From Apium graveolens (taxonomy: Eukaryota; Streptophyta; Magnoliopsida; Apiales; Apiaceae): a stretch of DNA of 64,000 bases. The notes under the pieces are model-generated. The model was given only the letters and a program-made list of their open reading frames with translations, was not told the DNA's origin and ran no database searches. Each line of letters opens with the position of its first letter. Within the stretch, counting starts at the first letter, position 1. This document shows, piece by piece, positions 47,181-58,266 of the stretch. The DNA is taken from NCBI RefSeq assembly GCF_009905375.1, contig NC_133653.1, positions 99,561,261 through 99,625,260 of the forward strand, in the 5' to 3' direction. The position numbers and the translations under genes were made by a program.

Positions 47181-47512
47181 AACAGTAATAATAAACCATT
47201 ATATTCATATTATATCTACAACGGTTTTTGAAAATGAAGTCGTCAATATGTTGTGTGACTAAACGTAGTACAACGGTTCAATAATCATAAGACGTTATCT
47301 ATCCGAGAAACTGCTGTCTGACAACTTATGACACAATGATTAACATAAATAATGAAATTTTAAAATCTTAACATTTTGAAAATGTTGTATGACAATCCCT
47401 AGTACAACGGTTATATAAGCATAAAACGTTGTCTATGGGGAAAACCGTTGTCTGACTTGTTATCATACGATGGTAGTAGTGAAATTATCAATTTTTGGAC
47501 ATTGACCACAAT

Positions 47513-47968
47513 TTACTCCAACAAATAAATTACGGATGACACCTATTTAATGAAAAAGTATAATGTAGATATATTCTACTCTAATTATATATTTTAGCGA
47601 ATAAGTTAGACATGTTTTATGATATTGTGAATATAGGACATGGTTAGTGAACTGTGATGTGAAATCGTGACATACCCATACGTATAAGCAATTTTAATAC
47701 ACTATGTAAGTATTGTGAAAAACTTGTGTATCTATTTACGAGATGTTTTAAATCTTGATTAGTATATGAACACGTTATTCATCAATATCATATAAGTTCA
47801 AAGCACATTGTACCAATTATACTATCAATTAATTACTCCAACAGATAAATTACGGATGATACCTATTTAATGAAAAAGTATAATGTAGATATATTCTACT
47901 CTAATTATATGTTTTAGCGAATAAGTTAGACATGTTTTATGATATTGTGAATATAGGACATGGTTAGC
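47513..47968. repeat. 320-bp tandem duplication of flanking DNA (second copy interrupted)
   Basis: Copy 1 is 47513-47832; copy 2 starts at 47833, is broken at 47968 by the LTR array, and ends at 54662-54845 (136 + 184 = 320 bases). Both copies share text such as AAATTACGGATGAYACC and ATGTTTTATGATATTGTG. Copy 1 gives the empty-site sequence for the array insertion. Confidence 0.88.
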
Positions 47969-49394
47969 TGTAATATCCCGTAATTTTTAGAATTAGATTA
48001 ATAATAGAATAATAGAATTAAAAGGATTAAAATTTGATAAGGACTAGGATTTAAAATTGAAAGAGAGTTTTGGGCCTAAAATTTGGATCAGATTCTAATA
48101 TGGATAACTTGTGGGTTAAGATATAGGGTGTCGTATCATTATAAATATATCTATTCGTCTTCCTCGTTTTTATTCATAAAATTCGTAGGGCTCTTTTCCG
48201 CATAAATCGGCAGTCTTGTAAAATTCGTAAAAAATTCATCGTGAGTCGGAATTCAGTGATTTTGGACTTTTCGGAAAGATCTTTTCATTCTCTACAACTT
48301 TCGTGTTTCATGTTTTCCAATAAAATATCGTTTATAGGGTCAAACAGTGCAAATAAGGATCTGATCAGAATTGGAGTCATTGAGAAAATCGAGATTTTAG
48401 ATATTTCGTTTTTGATGGGTTGCTAAGGATTGATTGTGTAACTAATGTGAATTATCTGTTTGCGTGATTGAGGCAAGTAACTTTCGTTGCTCTATATTAT
48501 TTGTTACTTACGTGTTCTGTAAGTGATTATTCGTTGTTCCGTATATTTTGAAACTTGAATTATCTGTTTGATTACGCAAATGAATCTTTAGTGCTCCGTA
48601 TTATTGTGTAATATATCTTATATTGTTTGATTCATGTGCTCAAATATTTTTTTGATTATCGTATGTATGAAATTAATATGTGATTGATAAGAAACGAATT
48701 CAAATAAATCCCCAGTATTAATCACGTATAAGAATTAGAATCCGATCACTGGACAGTGTGATACTTAGAACTTAGACCTAGTTTGCGCACGTTCCGGAAC
48801 ACATCGATACCTTGTCAAGCTTTAGTTGCACTTGACGAGGGACGTGAACTAGCCCTCCATCGAATAAGAATAAGAACCCGGTCACTTGGGAAGTGTGGCA
48901 TAAAGTATAAGATGCCAGTCACTGGCAAAGTGTGGCATAAGGTGTGATTTAGGACTGTGGGACTAAAGATAAGAATTTGTTATTAAGATTTATTGATTGA
49001 TTAATAATTTTGATTATGTGGATTATAGAATGTGTTTGATTATGATTATTGATTATATCGTGTGCATCTTTGTTCACCTTGTTATCGAATATATGTGTGA
49101 TTTTGTGTGATCTGTGTTATGTGTCAAGCATGTTTAATTTCTGTTTTCGAAAAAGATTTAAAATATTATTTTGAGCCGTCAAACGGTAGTTGCTTGCTGG
49201 GCTTCGCCGCTCATTCTTATAATATTTCAGGTTTGGTCTAAGACTCGAGTTGGTTAGTATTGGAGTTCGAGGACCTTAGATTTGGAGTAGATTGACTGTT
49301 GTACTTCCGTTAGCTGTGTTTTTGTAATAGTAATCTCTGTAATAGAATTTTGGATTAATAATTGTATTTTGTTTTTGTTTTTGATTTAGAATTA
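47969..49394 (+). repeat. Forward LTR of the composite array
   Basis: Starts TGTAATATCCCG and matches the reverse complement of the other array LTRs until GATTTAGAATTA, where it jumps into the middle of a reverse LTR. TTA at 49392-49394 fits both partners, a three-base overlap at the inversion join. Only about 30 bases of the expected 3' end are absent. Confidence 0.9.
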
Positions 49395-49779
49395 TTTGCA
49401 CTGTTTGACCCTATAAACGATGTTTTATTGGAAAAAATGAAACACGAAAGTTGTAGAGAACGAAAAGATCTTTCCGAAAAGTCCAAAATCACTGAATCCC
49501 GACTCACGATGAATTTTCTACGAATTTTACAAGACTGCTGATTTATGCTGAAAAGAGCCCTACGAATTTTATGAATAAAAATGAGGAAGACGAATAGATC
49601 TATTTATAACGGTACAAAACCCTATATCTTAACCCATAAGTTATCCATATTAGAATCTGATCCAAATTTTAGGCCCAAAACTCTAATTCAATTTTAAATC
49701 CTAGTCCTTATCAAATTTTAATCCATTTAATTCTATTATTCTATTATTAATCTAATTCTAAAAATTACGGGATATTACA

Positions 49780-49953
49780 TACTACCCTCCTTAAAAAGAA
49801 TTTGGTCCCCAAATTCACCACAAACCTATACGTCTACTCTCACTAATCTCCTATAGGACAAACTTAAACTATGGTCCACAAGATCGAATCCTAGGGAATG
49901 TACTAGTCCCATAACTAACACACTCCGAAGAACAGCCTGCTCTTGATACCAAC
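49780..49953 (-). other. Mini internal domain 1 (174 bp)
   Basis: On the reverse strand it begins with primer site TGGTATCAAGAGCAGG one base from the LTR and ends with purine-rich AAGGAGGGTAGTA before the next LTR. It has no coding capacity. It is repeated at 51406-51579 and 53032-53205 with the same length and few base changes. Confidence 0.88.
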
Positions 49954-51405
49954 TGTAACGACGCGCACTTTCAGACTATTAATTCTAAATCGAAAACTAA
50001 AACAAAATACAATTATTAATCCAAAATTCTATTACAGAGATTACTATTACAAAAACACAGCTAACAGAAGTACAACTGTCAATCTACTCCAAACCTAAGG
50101 TCCTTGAACTCCAATACTAACCAACTCGAGTCTTAGACAAAACCTGAAATATTATAATAATGAGCGGCGAAGCCCAGCAAACAACTACCGTTTGACGGCT
50201 CAAAATAATATTTTAAATCTTTTTTGAAAACAGAAATTAAACATGCTTGACACATAACACAGATCACACAAAATCACACATATATTCGATAACAAGGTGA
50301 ACAAAGATGCACACGATATAATCAATAATCATAATCAAACACATTCTATAATCCACATAATCAAAATTATTAAACAATCAATAAATCTTAATAATAAATT
50401 CTTATCTTTAGTCCCACAGTCCTAAATCACACCTTATGCCACACTTTGCCAGTGACTGGCATCTTATACTTTATGCCACACTTCCCAAGTGACCGAGTTC
50501 TAATTCTTATTCAATGGGGGCTAGTTCACGTTCCTCGTCAAGTACAACTAAAGCTTGACAAGGTATCGATGTGTTCCGGAATGTGTGCAAACTAGTTTAA
50601 AATTTTAAGTATCACACTGTCCAGTGATCGGATTCTAATTCTTATACGTGATTAAGACTGGGGATTTATTTGAATTCGTTTCTTATCAATCACATATTAA
50701 TTTCATACATACGACAATCAAAACAAATATTTGAGCACATGAATCAAACAATATAAGATACATTACACAATAATATGGAGCAATAAAGATTCACTTGCGT
50801 AATCAAACAAATAATTCAAGTTTCAAAATATACGGAACAACGAATAATCACTTACAGAACACGTAAGTAACAAATAATACAGAGCAAAAAAAGTTACTTG
50901 CCTCAATCACGCAAACAGATAATTCACATTAGTTACACAATCAATCCTTAGCAACCCATCAAAAACGAAACATCTAAAATCTCGATCTTCTCCATGACTC
51001 CAATTCTGATTAGATCCTTATTTGCACTGTTTCACCCTATAAACGATGTTTTATTGGAAAACATTAAACACAAAAGTTTTATAGAAGGAAAATATCTTTC
51101 TGAAAAGTCCAGAATCACTGAATTCCGACTCACGATGAATTTTCTACGAATTTTACAAGACTGCTGATTTATGCTGAAAAGAGCCCTACGAATTTTATGA
51201 ATAAAAACGAGGAAGACGAATAGATCTATTTATAACGATACAAAACCCTATATCTTAACCCATAAGTTATCCATATTAGAATCTGATCCAAATTTTAGGC
51301 CGAACACTCTAATTCAATTTTAAATCCTAGTCCTTATCATATTTTAATCCTTTTAATTCTATTATTCTATTATTAATCTAATTCTAAAAATTACGTGATA
51401 TTACA
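49954..51405 (-). repeat. Array LTR copy 2
   Basis: 1452 bp; left end TGTAACGACGCGCAC, right end GTGATATTACA. It differs from its neighbours by scattered single bases, so amplification is not brand new. Confidence 0.92.
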
Positions 51406-51579
51406 TACTACCCTCCTTATAAAGAATTTAGTTCCCAAATTCACCACAAACCTATACGTCTACTCTCGCTAGTCTCCTATAGGACAAACTTAAACTATGG
51501 TCCACAAGATCGAATCCTAGGGAATGTACTAGTCCTATAACTAACACACTCCGAAGAACAGCCTGCTCTTGATACCAAC
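51406..51579 (-). other. Mini internal domain 2 (174 bp)
   Basis: Same structure and length as 49780-49953, with primer site and polypurine tract. Confidence 0.88.
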
Positions 51580-53031
51580 TGTAACGACGCGCACTTTCAG
51601 ACTATTAATTCTAAATCAAAAACTAAAACAAAATACAATTATTAATCCAAAATTCTATTACAGAGATTACTATTACAAAAACACAGCTAACGGAAGTACA
51701 ACAGTCAATCTACTCCAAACCTAAGGTCCTCGAACTCCAATACTAACCAACTCGAGTCTTAGACAAAACCTGAAATATTATAAGAATGAGCGGCGAAGCC
51801 CAGCAAACAACTACCATTTGACGGCTCAAAATAATATTTTAAATCTTTTTCGAAAACAGAAATTAAACATGCTTGACACATAACACAGATCACACAAAAT
51901 CACACATATATTCGATAATAAGGTGAACAAAGATGCAAACGATATAATCAATAATCATAATCAAACACATTCTATAATCCGCATAATCAAAATTATTAAT
52001 CAATCAATAAATCTTAATAACAAATTCTTATATTTAGTCCCACAGTCCTAAATCACACCTTATGCCACACTTTGCCAGTGACTGGCATCTTATACTTTAT
52101 GCCACACTTCCCAAGTGACCGGGTTCTAATTCTTATTCGATGGGGGGCTAGTTCACGTCCCTTGTCAAGTACAACCAAAGCTTGACAAGGTAATGATGTG
52201 TTCCGGAATGTGCACAAACTAGTTCTAAATTCTAAGTATCACACTGTCCAGTGATCGGATTCTAATTCTTATAAGTGATTAAGACTGGAGATTTATTTGA
52301 ATTCGTTTCTTATCAATCACATATTAATTTCATACATACGACAATCAAAACAAATATTTGAGCACATGAATCAAATAATATAAGATACATTACACAATAA
52401 TACGGAGCAATAAAGATTCACTTGCGTAATCAAACAGATAATTGAATTTCAAAATATACGGAACAACGAATAATCACTTACAGAACACGTAAGTAACAAA
52501 TAATACAGAGCAACGAAAGTTACTTGCCTCAATCACGCAAACAGATAATTCACATTAGTTACACAATCAATCCTTAGCAACCCATCAAAAATGAAACATC
52601 TAAAATCTCGATCTTCTCCATGACTCCAATTCTGATTAGATCCTTATTTGCACTGTTTGACCCTATAAACGATATTTTATTGGAAAACATGAAACACGAA
52701 AGTTGTATAGAAGGAAAAGATCTTTCTGAAAAGTCCAGAATCACTGAATTCTGACTCACGATAAATTTCTACGAATTTTACAAAACTGCTGATTTATGCT
52801 GAAAAGAGCCCTATGAATTTTATGAATAAAAAAGAGGAAGACGAATAGATCTATTTATAACGATACAAAACCCTATATCTTAACCCATAATTTATCCATA
52901 TTAGAATCTGATCCAAATTTTTAGGCCCAAAACTCTAATTCAATTTTAAATCCTAGTCCTTATCAAATTTTAATCATTTTAGTTCTATTATTTTATTATT
53001 AATCTAATTCTAAAAATTACGGGATATTACA
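51580..53031 (-). repeat. Array LTR copy 3
   Basis: 1452 bp, same ends as copy 2. Confidence 0.92.
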
Positions 53032-53205
53032 TACTACCCTCCTTAAAAAGAATTTGGTTCCCAAATTCACCACAAACCTATACGTCTACTCTCGCTAATC
53101 TCCTATAGGACAAACTTAAACTATGGTCCACAAGATCGAATCCTAGGGAATGTACTAGTCCCATAACTAACACACTCCGAAGAACAGCCTGCTCTTGATA
53201 CCAAC
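53032..53205 (-). other. Mini internal domain 3 (174 bp)
   Basis: Same structure and length as the other two interiors. Confidence 0.88.
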
Positions 53206-54656
53206 TGTAATGACACGTACTTTCAGACTATTAATTCTAAATCGAAAACTAAAACAAAATACAATTATTAATCCAAAATTCTATTACAGAGATTACTATT
53301 ACAAAAACACAGCTAACGGAAGTACAACAGTCAATCTACTCCAAACCTAAGGTCCTCGAACTCCAATACTAACCAACTCGAGTCTTAGACAAAACCTGAA
53401 ATATTATAAGAATGAGCGGCGAAGCCCAGCAAGCAACTACCGTTTGACGGCTCAAAATAATATTTTAAATCTTTTTCGAAAACAGAAATTAAACATGCTT
53501 GACACATAACACAGATCACACAAAATCACACATATATTCGATTACAAGGTGAACAAAGATGCACACGATTTAATCAATAATCATAATCAAACATATTCTA
53601 TAATCCACATAATCAAAATTATTAACCAATCAATAAATCTTAATAACAAATTCTTATCTTTAGTCTCACAGTCCTAAATCACACCTTATGCCACACTTTG
53701 TCAGTGACTGGCATCTTATACTTTATGCCACACTTCCCAAGTGACCGAGTTCTAATCTTATTCGATGGGGGGCTAGTTCATGTCCCTCGTCAAGTGCAAC
53801 TAAAGCTTGACAAGGTATCGATGTGTTCCGGAACGTGTGCAAACTAGTTTTAAGTTCTAAGTATCACACTGTCCAGTGATCGGATTCTAATTCTTATACG
53901 TGATTAAGACTGGGGATTTATTTGAATTCATTTCTTATCAATCACATATTAATTTCATACATACAACAATCAAAACAAATATTTGAGCACATGAATCAAA
54001 TAATATAAGATACATTACACAATAATACGGAGCAATAAAGATTCACTTGCGTAATCAAACAGATAATTCAAGTTTCAAAATATACGGAACAACGAATAAT
54101 CACTTACAGAACACGTAAGTAACAAATAATACAGAGCAACGAAAGTTACTTGCCTCAATCACGCAAACAGATAATTCACATTAGTTACACAATCAATCCT
54201 TAGCAACCCATCAAGAACGAAACATCTAAAATTTCGATCTTCTCTATGACTCCAATTCTGATCAGATCCTTATTTGCACTGTTTGACCCTATAAACAATG
54301 TTTTCTTGGAAATCATGAAACACAAAAGTTGTAGAGAACGAAAAGATCTTTCCGAAAAGTCCAGAATCACTGAATTCCGACTCACGATGAATTTTCTACG
54401 AATTTTACAAGAGTGCTGGTTTATGCTGAAATGAGCCCTACGAATTTTATAATAAAAACGAGGAAGACGAATAGATCTATTTATAACGATAGAAAACCCT
54501 ATATCTTAACCCATAAGTTATCCATATTAGAATCTGATCCAAATTTTAGGCCCAAAACTCTAATTTAATTTTAAATCCTAGTCCTTATCAAATTTTAATC
54601 CTTTTAATTTTATTATTTTATTATTAATCTAATTCTAAAAATTACGGGATATTATA
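53206..54656 (-). repeat. Array LTR copy 4 (right outer LTR)
   Basis: 1451 bp; left end TGTAATGACACGTAC, right end GGGATATTATA (terminal C changed to T), followed by TTAGC. Confidence 0.92.
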
Positions 54657-54845
54657 TTAGCGAATTGTGATGTGAAATCGTGACATACCGTATAAGCAAT
54701 TTTAATACACAATGTAAGTATTGTGAAAAAAATTGTGTATCTATTTACGAGATGTATTTAAATCTTCATTAGTACATGAACACGTTATTCATCAATGCCA
54801 TATAAGTTCAAAGCACATTGTACCAATTATATATATACCAACAAC

Positions 54846-55310
54846 CGATTCTCTTAATTATATGCAGTTCGATTTGATAAATAATATTTGGTAATCAATA
54901 CGATTAGTAATATCGAAAAAGGATAATATTTAGACTCATTTATGTCATTTTTTCACATTTAATAATTTTAACGTTTCTTTTAAGAATATTAAATTTAATT
55001 TTTTAAAAACCAATTTTACCGACTAATGTCGATAAAACGGGTCAACTTATTAATCTTGTTTCAACCATATAATATAATTTAACTAGAAATTATATTTCTT
55101 TTAATTTTTTCTTCAAAATATTAGTTTTTTACTTATATTTTATATTTAATATATTTTTGTTTAATAATTTAACTATCTTTTTCCCCAATTCTACTTCCCT
55201 CCCCGTTATTCCCCCCTAACCCCAAATTATTTCAAAAATTTACCCATTCTCCCCCCAAAACCCTCAATTAGGTCGACCCTCCCCCAATTACCCAATTACT
55301 CCCCCCTTTC

Positions 55311-55313
<3 letters not shown>
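54846..55313. other. AT-rich stretch upstream of the CACTA accessory gene
   Basis: No reading frame or repeat recognised until 55190, where C-rich runs (CCCCCC, CCCTCCC) lead into a CT microsatellite. It resembles a plant promoter plus leader; that is inference. Confidence 0.4.

Positions 55314-55357
<44 letters not shown>
55314..55357. repeat. (TC)n microsatellite
   Basis: About 20 TC units, then CTCCCTCTCCCTCTC. CT-rich tracts of this kind are common in plant 5' leaders. Confidence 0.9.
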
Positions 55358-55361
<4 letters not shown>

Positions 55362-55505
55362 TCCCTCTCTCGTTTCCCATTCTCTCTCGTTTCCAATTAG
55401 GTAACCTCTCTCTCCCCCTCATCTTTCTCATTTTAGTCTCGTTTTGTGTTTTGTGTTCTTTTAATTTTTTGATGAATGTGTTTATAACATGCATGGGTTT
55501 CATTA

Positions 55506-55885
55506 TTTTGATGGGTTTGGTTAGTGGGTTTGTGGATTTGAATCTTTTTACAGGTTGTTGAGTTTTGAATCTTTTTGTGTGTTTTCTGATTTTTAGTATG
55601 CATGTATGCCTCAATTTTCTATTTGTGGGTTTTATATGCATGCTCTATTTGTGGGTTTCATGTGTATGCTCTATTTGCGGATTTCATTTATGGGTTTATA
55701 TACATGCTCTATTTGTGGGTTTTGTTATTTTGATGGGTTTGGTTAGTGGGTTTGTGGATTTAAATCTTTTTATGGGTCGAGTTTTGAATCAGTTGTGTTT
55801 TCTGATTTTTAGTATGCATGTATGCCTCAATTTTCTATTTGTGGATTTTATATGCATGCTCTATTTGTAGGTTTCATGTTTTTAA
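55506..55885. repeat. 222-bp tandem duplication in the leader region
   Basis: TTTTGATGGGTTTGGTTAG at 55506 recurs at 55728, and the two units match onward through ATGCATGTATGCCTCAATTT and TTTATATGCATGCTC. A shorter repeat of GCTCTATTTGTGGGTTT lies inside the first unit. Confidence 0.85.
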
Positions 55886-56023
55886 TTTAATATTTCTATT
55901 TTTATTTTTATTTTGAATATATGTCTCAATCTTTTTAGTACTATTTGGGTATTTGTAATTTTCTAGTATGCAGGAGAATACTATTCTTGTATGATTTTAA
56001 TACATGCTTTGTTACTACAGATT

Positions 56024-58154
56024 ATGGCCCCTTTGAACAAAATCAAGAGGACACAATCTGCTCCTAATGCATGAGCAGCCAAGTTACTTATCACGGCGCT
56101 GAAAAAGAATCAGTCGATGGAGACTTATCCTAACACAAGCAATTCTTCCCCTGTATCCGTTAAAAAGCAAGCTATTTCAAGCAACTTGCAAAAGCAATTG
56201 ACAAAGAAAAGGAAGCGAGTGACAGAGAAGCCACCACCAAAGAAGAAAGAAGGACTTCAGTTGTTGAGACGTGGGCCTGTGACAATGCATAGAATTTTCA
56301 GACGAAAGATTTTGGGAATAAAAAAGGAGGTCTTATTCAATGGGAAAGGTGAGCCGTATGGTGATGCAGCTACGGAGATGCAATCTTATATTGGGGTTCT
56401 TGCAAGAACTAAGTCCCCAATTATGTATTCCTCGTGGAAGTTAGTTCCAAAAGAAACAAAAAATAAGATATGGGATTGTGTGAAGGTACAACATTTCATC
56501 CCACTACTTAATTATATACAACTACAGTACTATATGGCTGGTTACTCATAAAATTTTATAAATTGTTACTCATGCAGATGGCGTTCGAAGTACCCCCTTC
56601 GGCGCAAAAGTAGGTGTTAAACTCTGCATGCCAGAAGTGGGGGGAGTTCAAAAGCAATCTAACTAGAAAGTATGTATTGCCTTATATTCATGAACCTGAG
56701 GCGCTGAAGTATCCTCCAGAAGATTACAATTTTATTGAGAAGGCTCATTGGGACATGTTCATTGCACAACGCACAACATATGAATTTCTGGTAACTATAT
56801 TTTTTGCACTATTTACGTTATCAATTTTGTGATTTTTTAGCAATTATTGACTAGAGCATCTTTTTTGCTAACACTTGAAGGCTTTTGTATACGAAATTCA
56901 TGACAAGCAATCAAAAAGAAGGGAGTTGAATATATATAATCACCGTATGTCTCGCAAAGGTTATGCCAATCTAGAACAAGAAATGGTTAGCGATCATGAA
57001 ACCTCTACTTCTTTTATTTCCTAGTTATTGCCAAGGCATTGTTAGTAATATTGTTGCTTTCAAACATTCTTGTACATGCAGACTGAATCTGATCCCACAA
57101 CAGAGATAGATAGGTCAGACACTTGGGTCCGAGCGCGTCAAGATGAGGAAGGAAATTTTCAGAATGAAGAAGTTAAAAAAGTTGCTGAAGAGATTGTAAG
57201 TCTTTCCTTTCTTTTTGAATGAAACATAGGCTGCAAGATACTATCTAACTAGTTGTATATTATTTAACTTTTTTTATGTTTTGATCATTTGTAGGCGAAG
57301 ATTAAAAAGGCAGTCCGTGAAGGAGAAGTAACAGTTTCTGGTGTTGATGATGTTTTGGAAAAAGTGCTCGGTAACGCGGAGCACAAAGGACGAGTACGTG
57401 GACAAGGGGTTCATGTAAAACAATCAACCTACTTTAATCTTCCAAGATAAAGGAAGAAAAGGACCATGGATGAGAGAATACAAGAGAGTGTTCAAAAGTA
57501 TTTGGCAGAGGAGACGAACAATATTGTGAAATAAAGAGATGCATTTTGGACATCTGAAATAGAAAAGTTGAAAGCAAGTTGTATGGTAAAGAATGTAAGG
57601 TCTGAGGGCAGTCCAAATATTGATTCACAACAAGGGAGTTGTTCTAAGGGTGGAGATGGCATTCTGAAGGCCTTAGATGGGATTGAATGTGTGAAGAAGA
57701 AGTTGGAACTTATTGAAGATAACAATGCAAAAGAAAATAATGAGGAAGTGAAAGATATGGAAGAAGCTGGAGCTGATGTGGAAGAAATTGGAGTTGATGT
57801 TGAACAATTTGGAGCTGATGCTGACCAAGTTGGAGCTGAGGTGGAGACTATGGTCAAAAAGGGTGTTGAGACTGAAGTCAGTTCTTTGGAGTGGATGTTA
57901 GCCATTGAGACCCCAGACAATGTTGTTGCTAATGCAATAATGGGAAATGATGTTTTACGTGGGGAGAAAATTCTGCACGGATTGCCACTCGCAAAAGAAA
58001 ATGCATGAGTATCAATCACTCGTGTAGTCAGTGGATCTGCTGCAATTCCCGTTCCAGTCGGGGACGAAATCAAAACTGTAAATGAAGCGGTTAGACCGTA
58101 CATAGCTTGGCCAAGAGACCTTATACTAGAAGCAACACATCTGTCGCACTGGTG
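56024..58154 (+). pseudogene. TNPA-like N-terminal half of CACTA accessory gene
   Basis: Five exons with clean GT-AG joins and matching phase: 56024-56485, 56578-56790, 56881-56985, 57082-57195 and 57295 to about 58154. Features follow the plant Ptta/En/Spm transposase family: RRGPVTMHRIFRR near 56270, WDCVK at the first donor, a KWGEFKSNLTRKYVLPY block in exon 2, RMSRKGYANLEQE in exon 3, and GRVRGQGVHVKQSTYF in exon 5. Near 57760-57860 there is an acidic repeat of GADVEEIG-like units. TNPA-type proteins bind the subterminal repeats. Five in-frame stops (56072, 56611, 57448, 57532, 58006) break it. The exact donor of exon 5 is unclear. Confidence 0.78.
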
Positions 58155-58266
58155 GTAGAACCTAAAAAGATTAAACTTTGTCTAACTGTTAAATTTATAA
58201 GAGAATATTACCTAATTTTGTACATGTTCGTTCACCTTTAATTTGGTTTTCATTTTTCCTTTTCAG

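Larger units (their letters stand above)
41952..47481 (-). mobile_element. CACTA (En/Spm) transposon carrying a TNP2 gene
   Basis: The left end CACTACAAGAAAAACAGCAT is the classic CACTA terminus. The right end at 47444-47481 reads CCGTTGTCTGAC ... GATGGTAGTAGTG, an eroded inverted copy. Both ends have subterminal repeats based on CAACGGTTTT / AAAACCGTTG (41960-42540 and 47215-47460). Between them is a reverse-strand TNP2-type transposase gene. No matching three-base duplication is visible (ACGT before, AAA after), so one end may have decayed. An alternative is one larger element reaching 60598. Confidence 0.8.
47969..54656. mobile_element. Composite LTR array: one forward LTR plus three reverse LTR/mini-internal units
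   Basis: 6688 bp bounded by TTAGC on both sides (47964-47968 and 54657-54661). Order: forward LTR 47969-49394 (last roughly 30 bases missing); partial reverse LTR 49395-49779; internal domain 49780-49953; LTR 49954-51405; internal 51406-51579; LTR 51580-53031; internal 53032-53205; LTR 53206-54656. The period is 1626 bp. Each internal domain is only 174 bp yet keeps primer site and polypurine tract, so this is a non-coding miniature-interior element that expanded in tandem. Both outer ends are the same LTR end (TGTAATATCCC), one in each orientation, which a normal insertion cannot give. Confidence 0.9.

Noticed and set aside
48241..54385. A similar 61-codon frame recurring at 48241 (forward), 52574 and 54200 (reverse)
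   Set aside because: It lies in the LTR of the composite array, so it recurs only because the LTR does. It has no family motif, and 49954-51405 does not keep it open.
55288..55641. Reverse-strand 117-codon Arg-Glu-rich frame
   Set aside because: It is the antisense of the (TC)n microsatellite; low-complexity sequence gives a false frame.
56024..58008. C-to-T methylation damage as the cause of the five stops
   Set aside because: Every stop codon is one C-to-T step from CAA, CAG or CGA, so the observation carries no information without aligned relatives.
57492..58103. Reverse-strand 203-codon Ser-rich frame opposite the CACTA gene
   Set aside because: Shadow of exon 5 of the TNPA-like gene on the other strand; the forward frame has the family motifs and splice phase.
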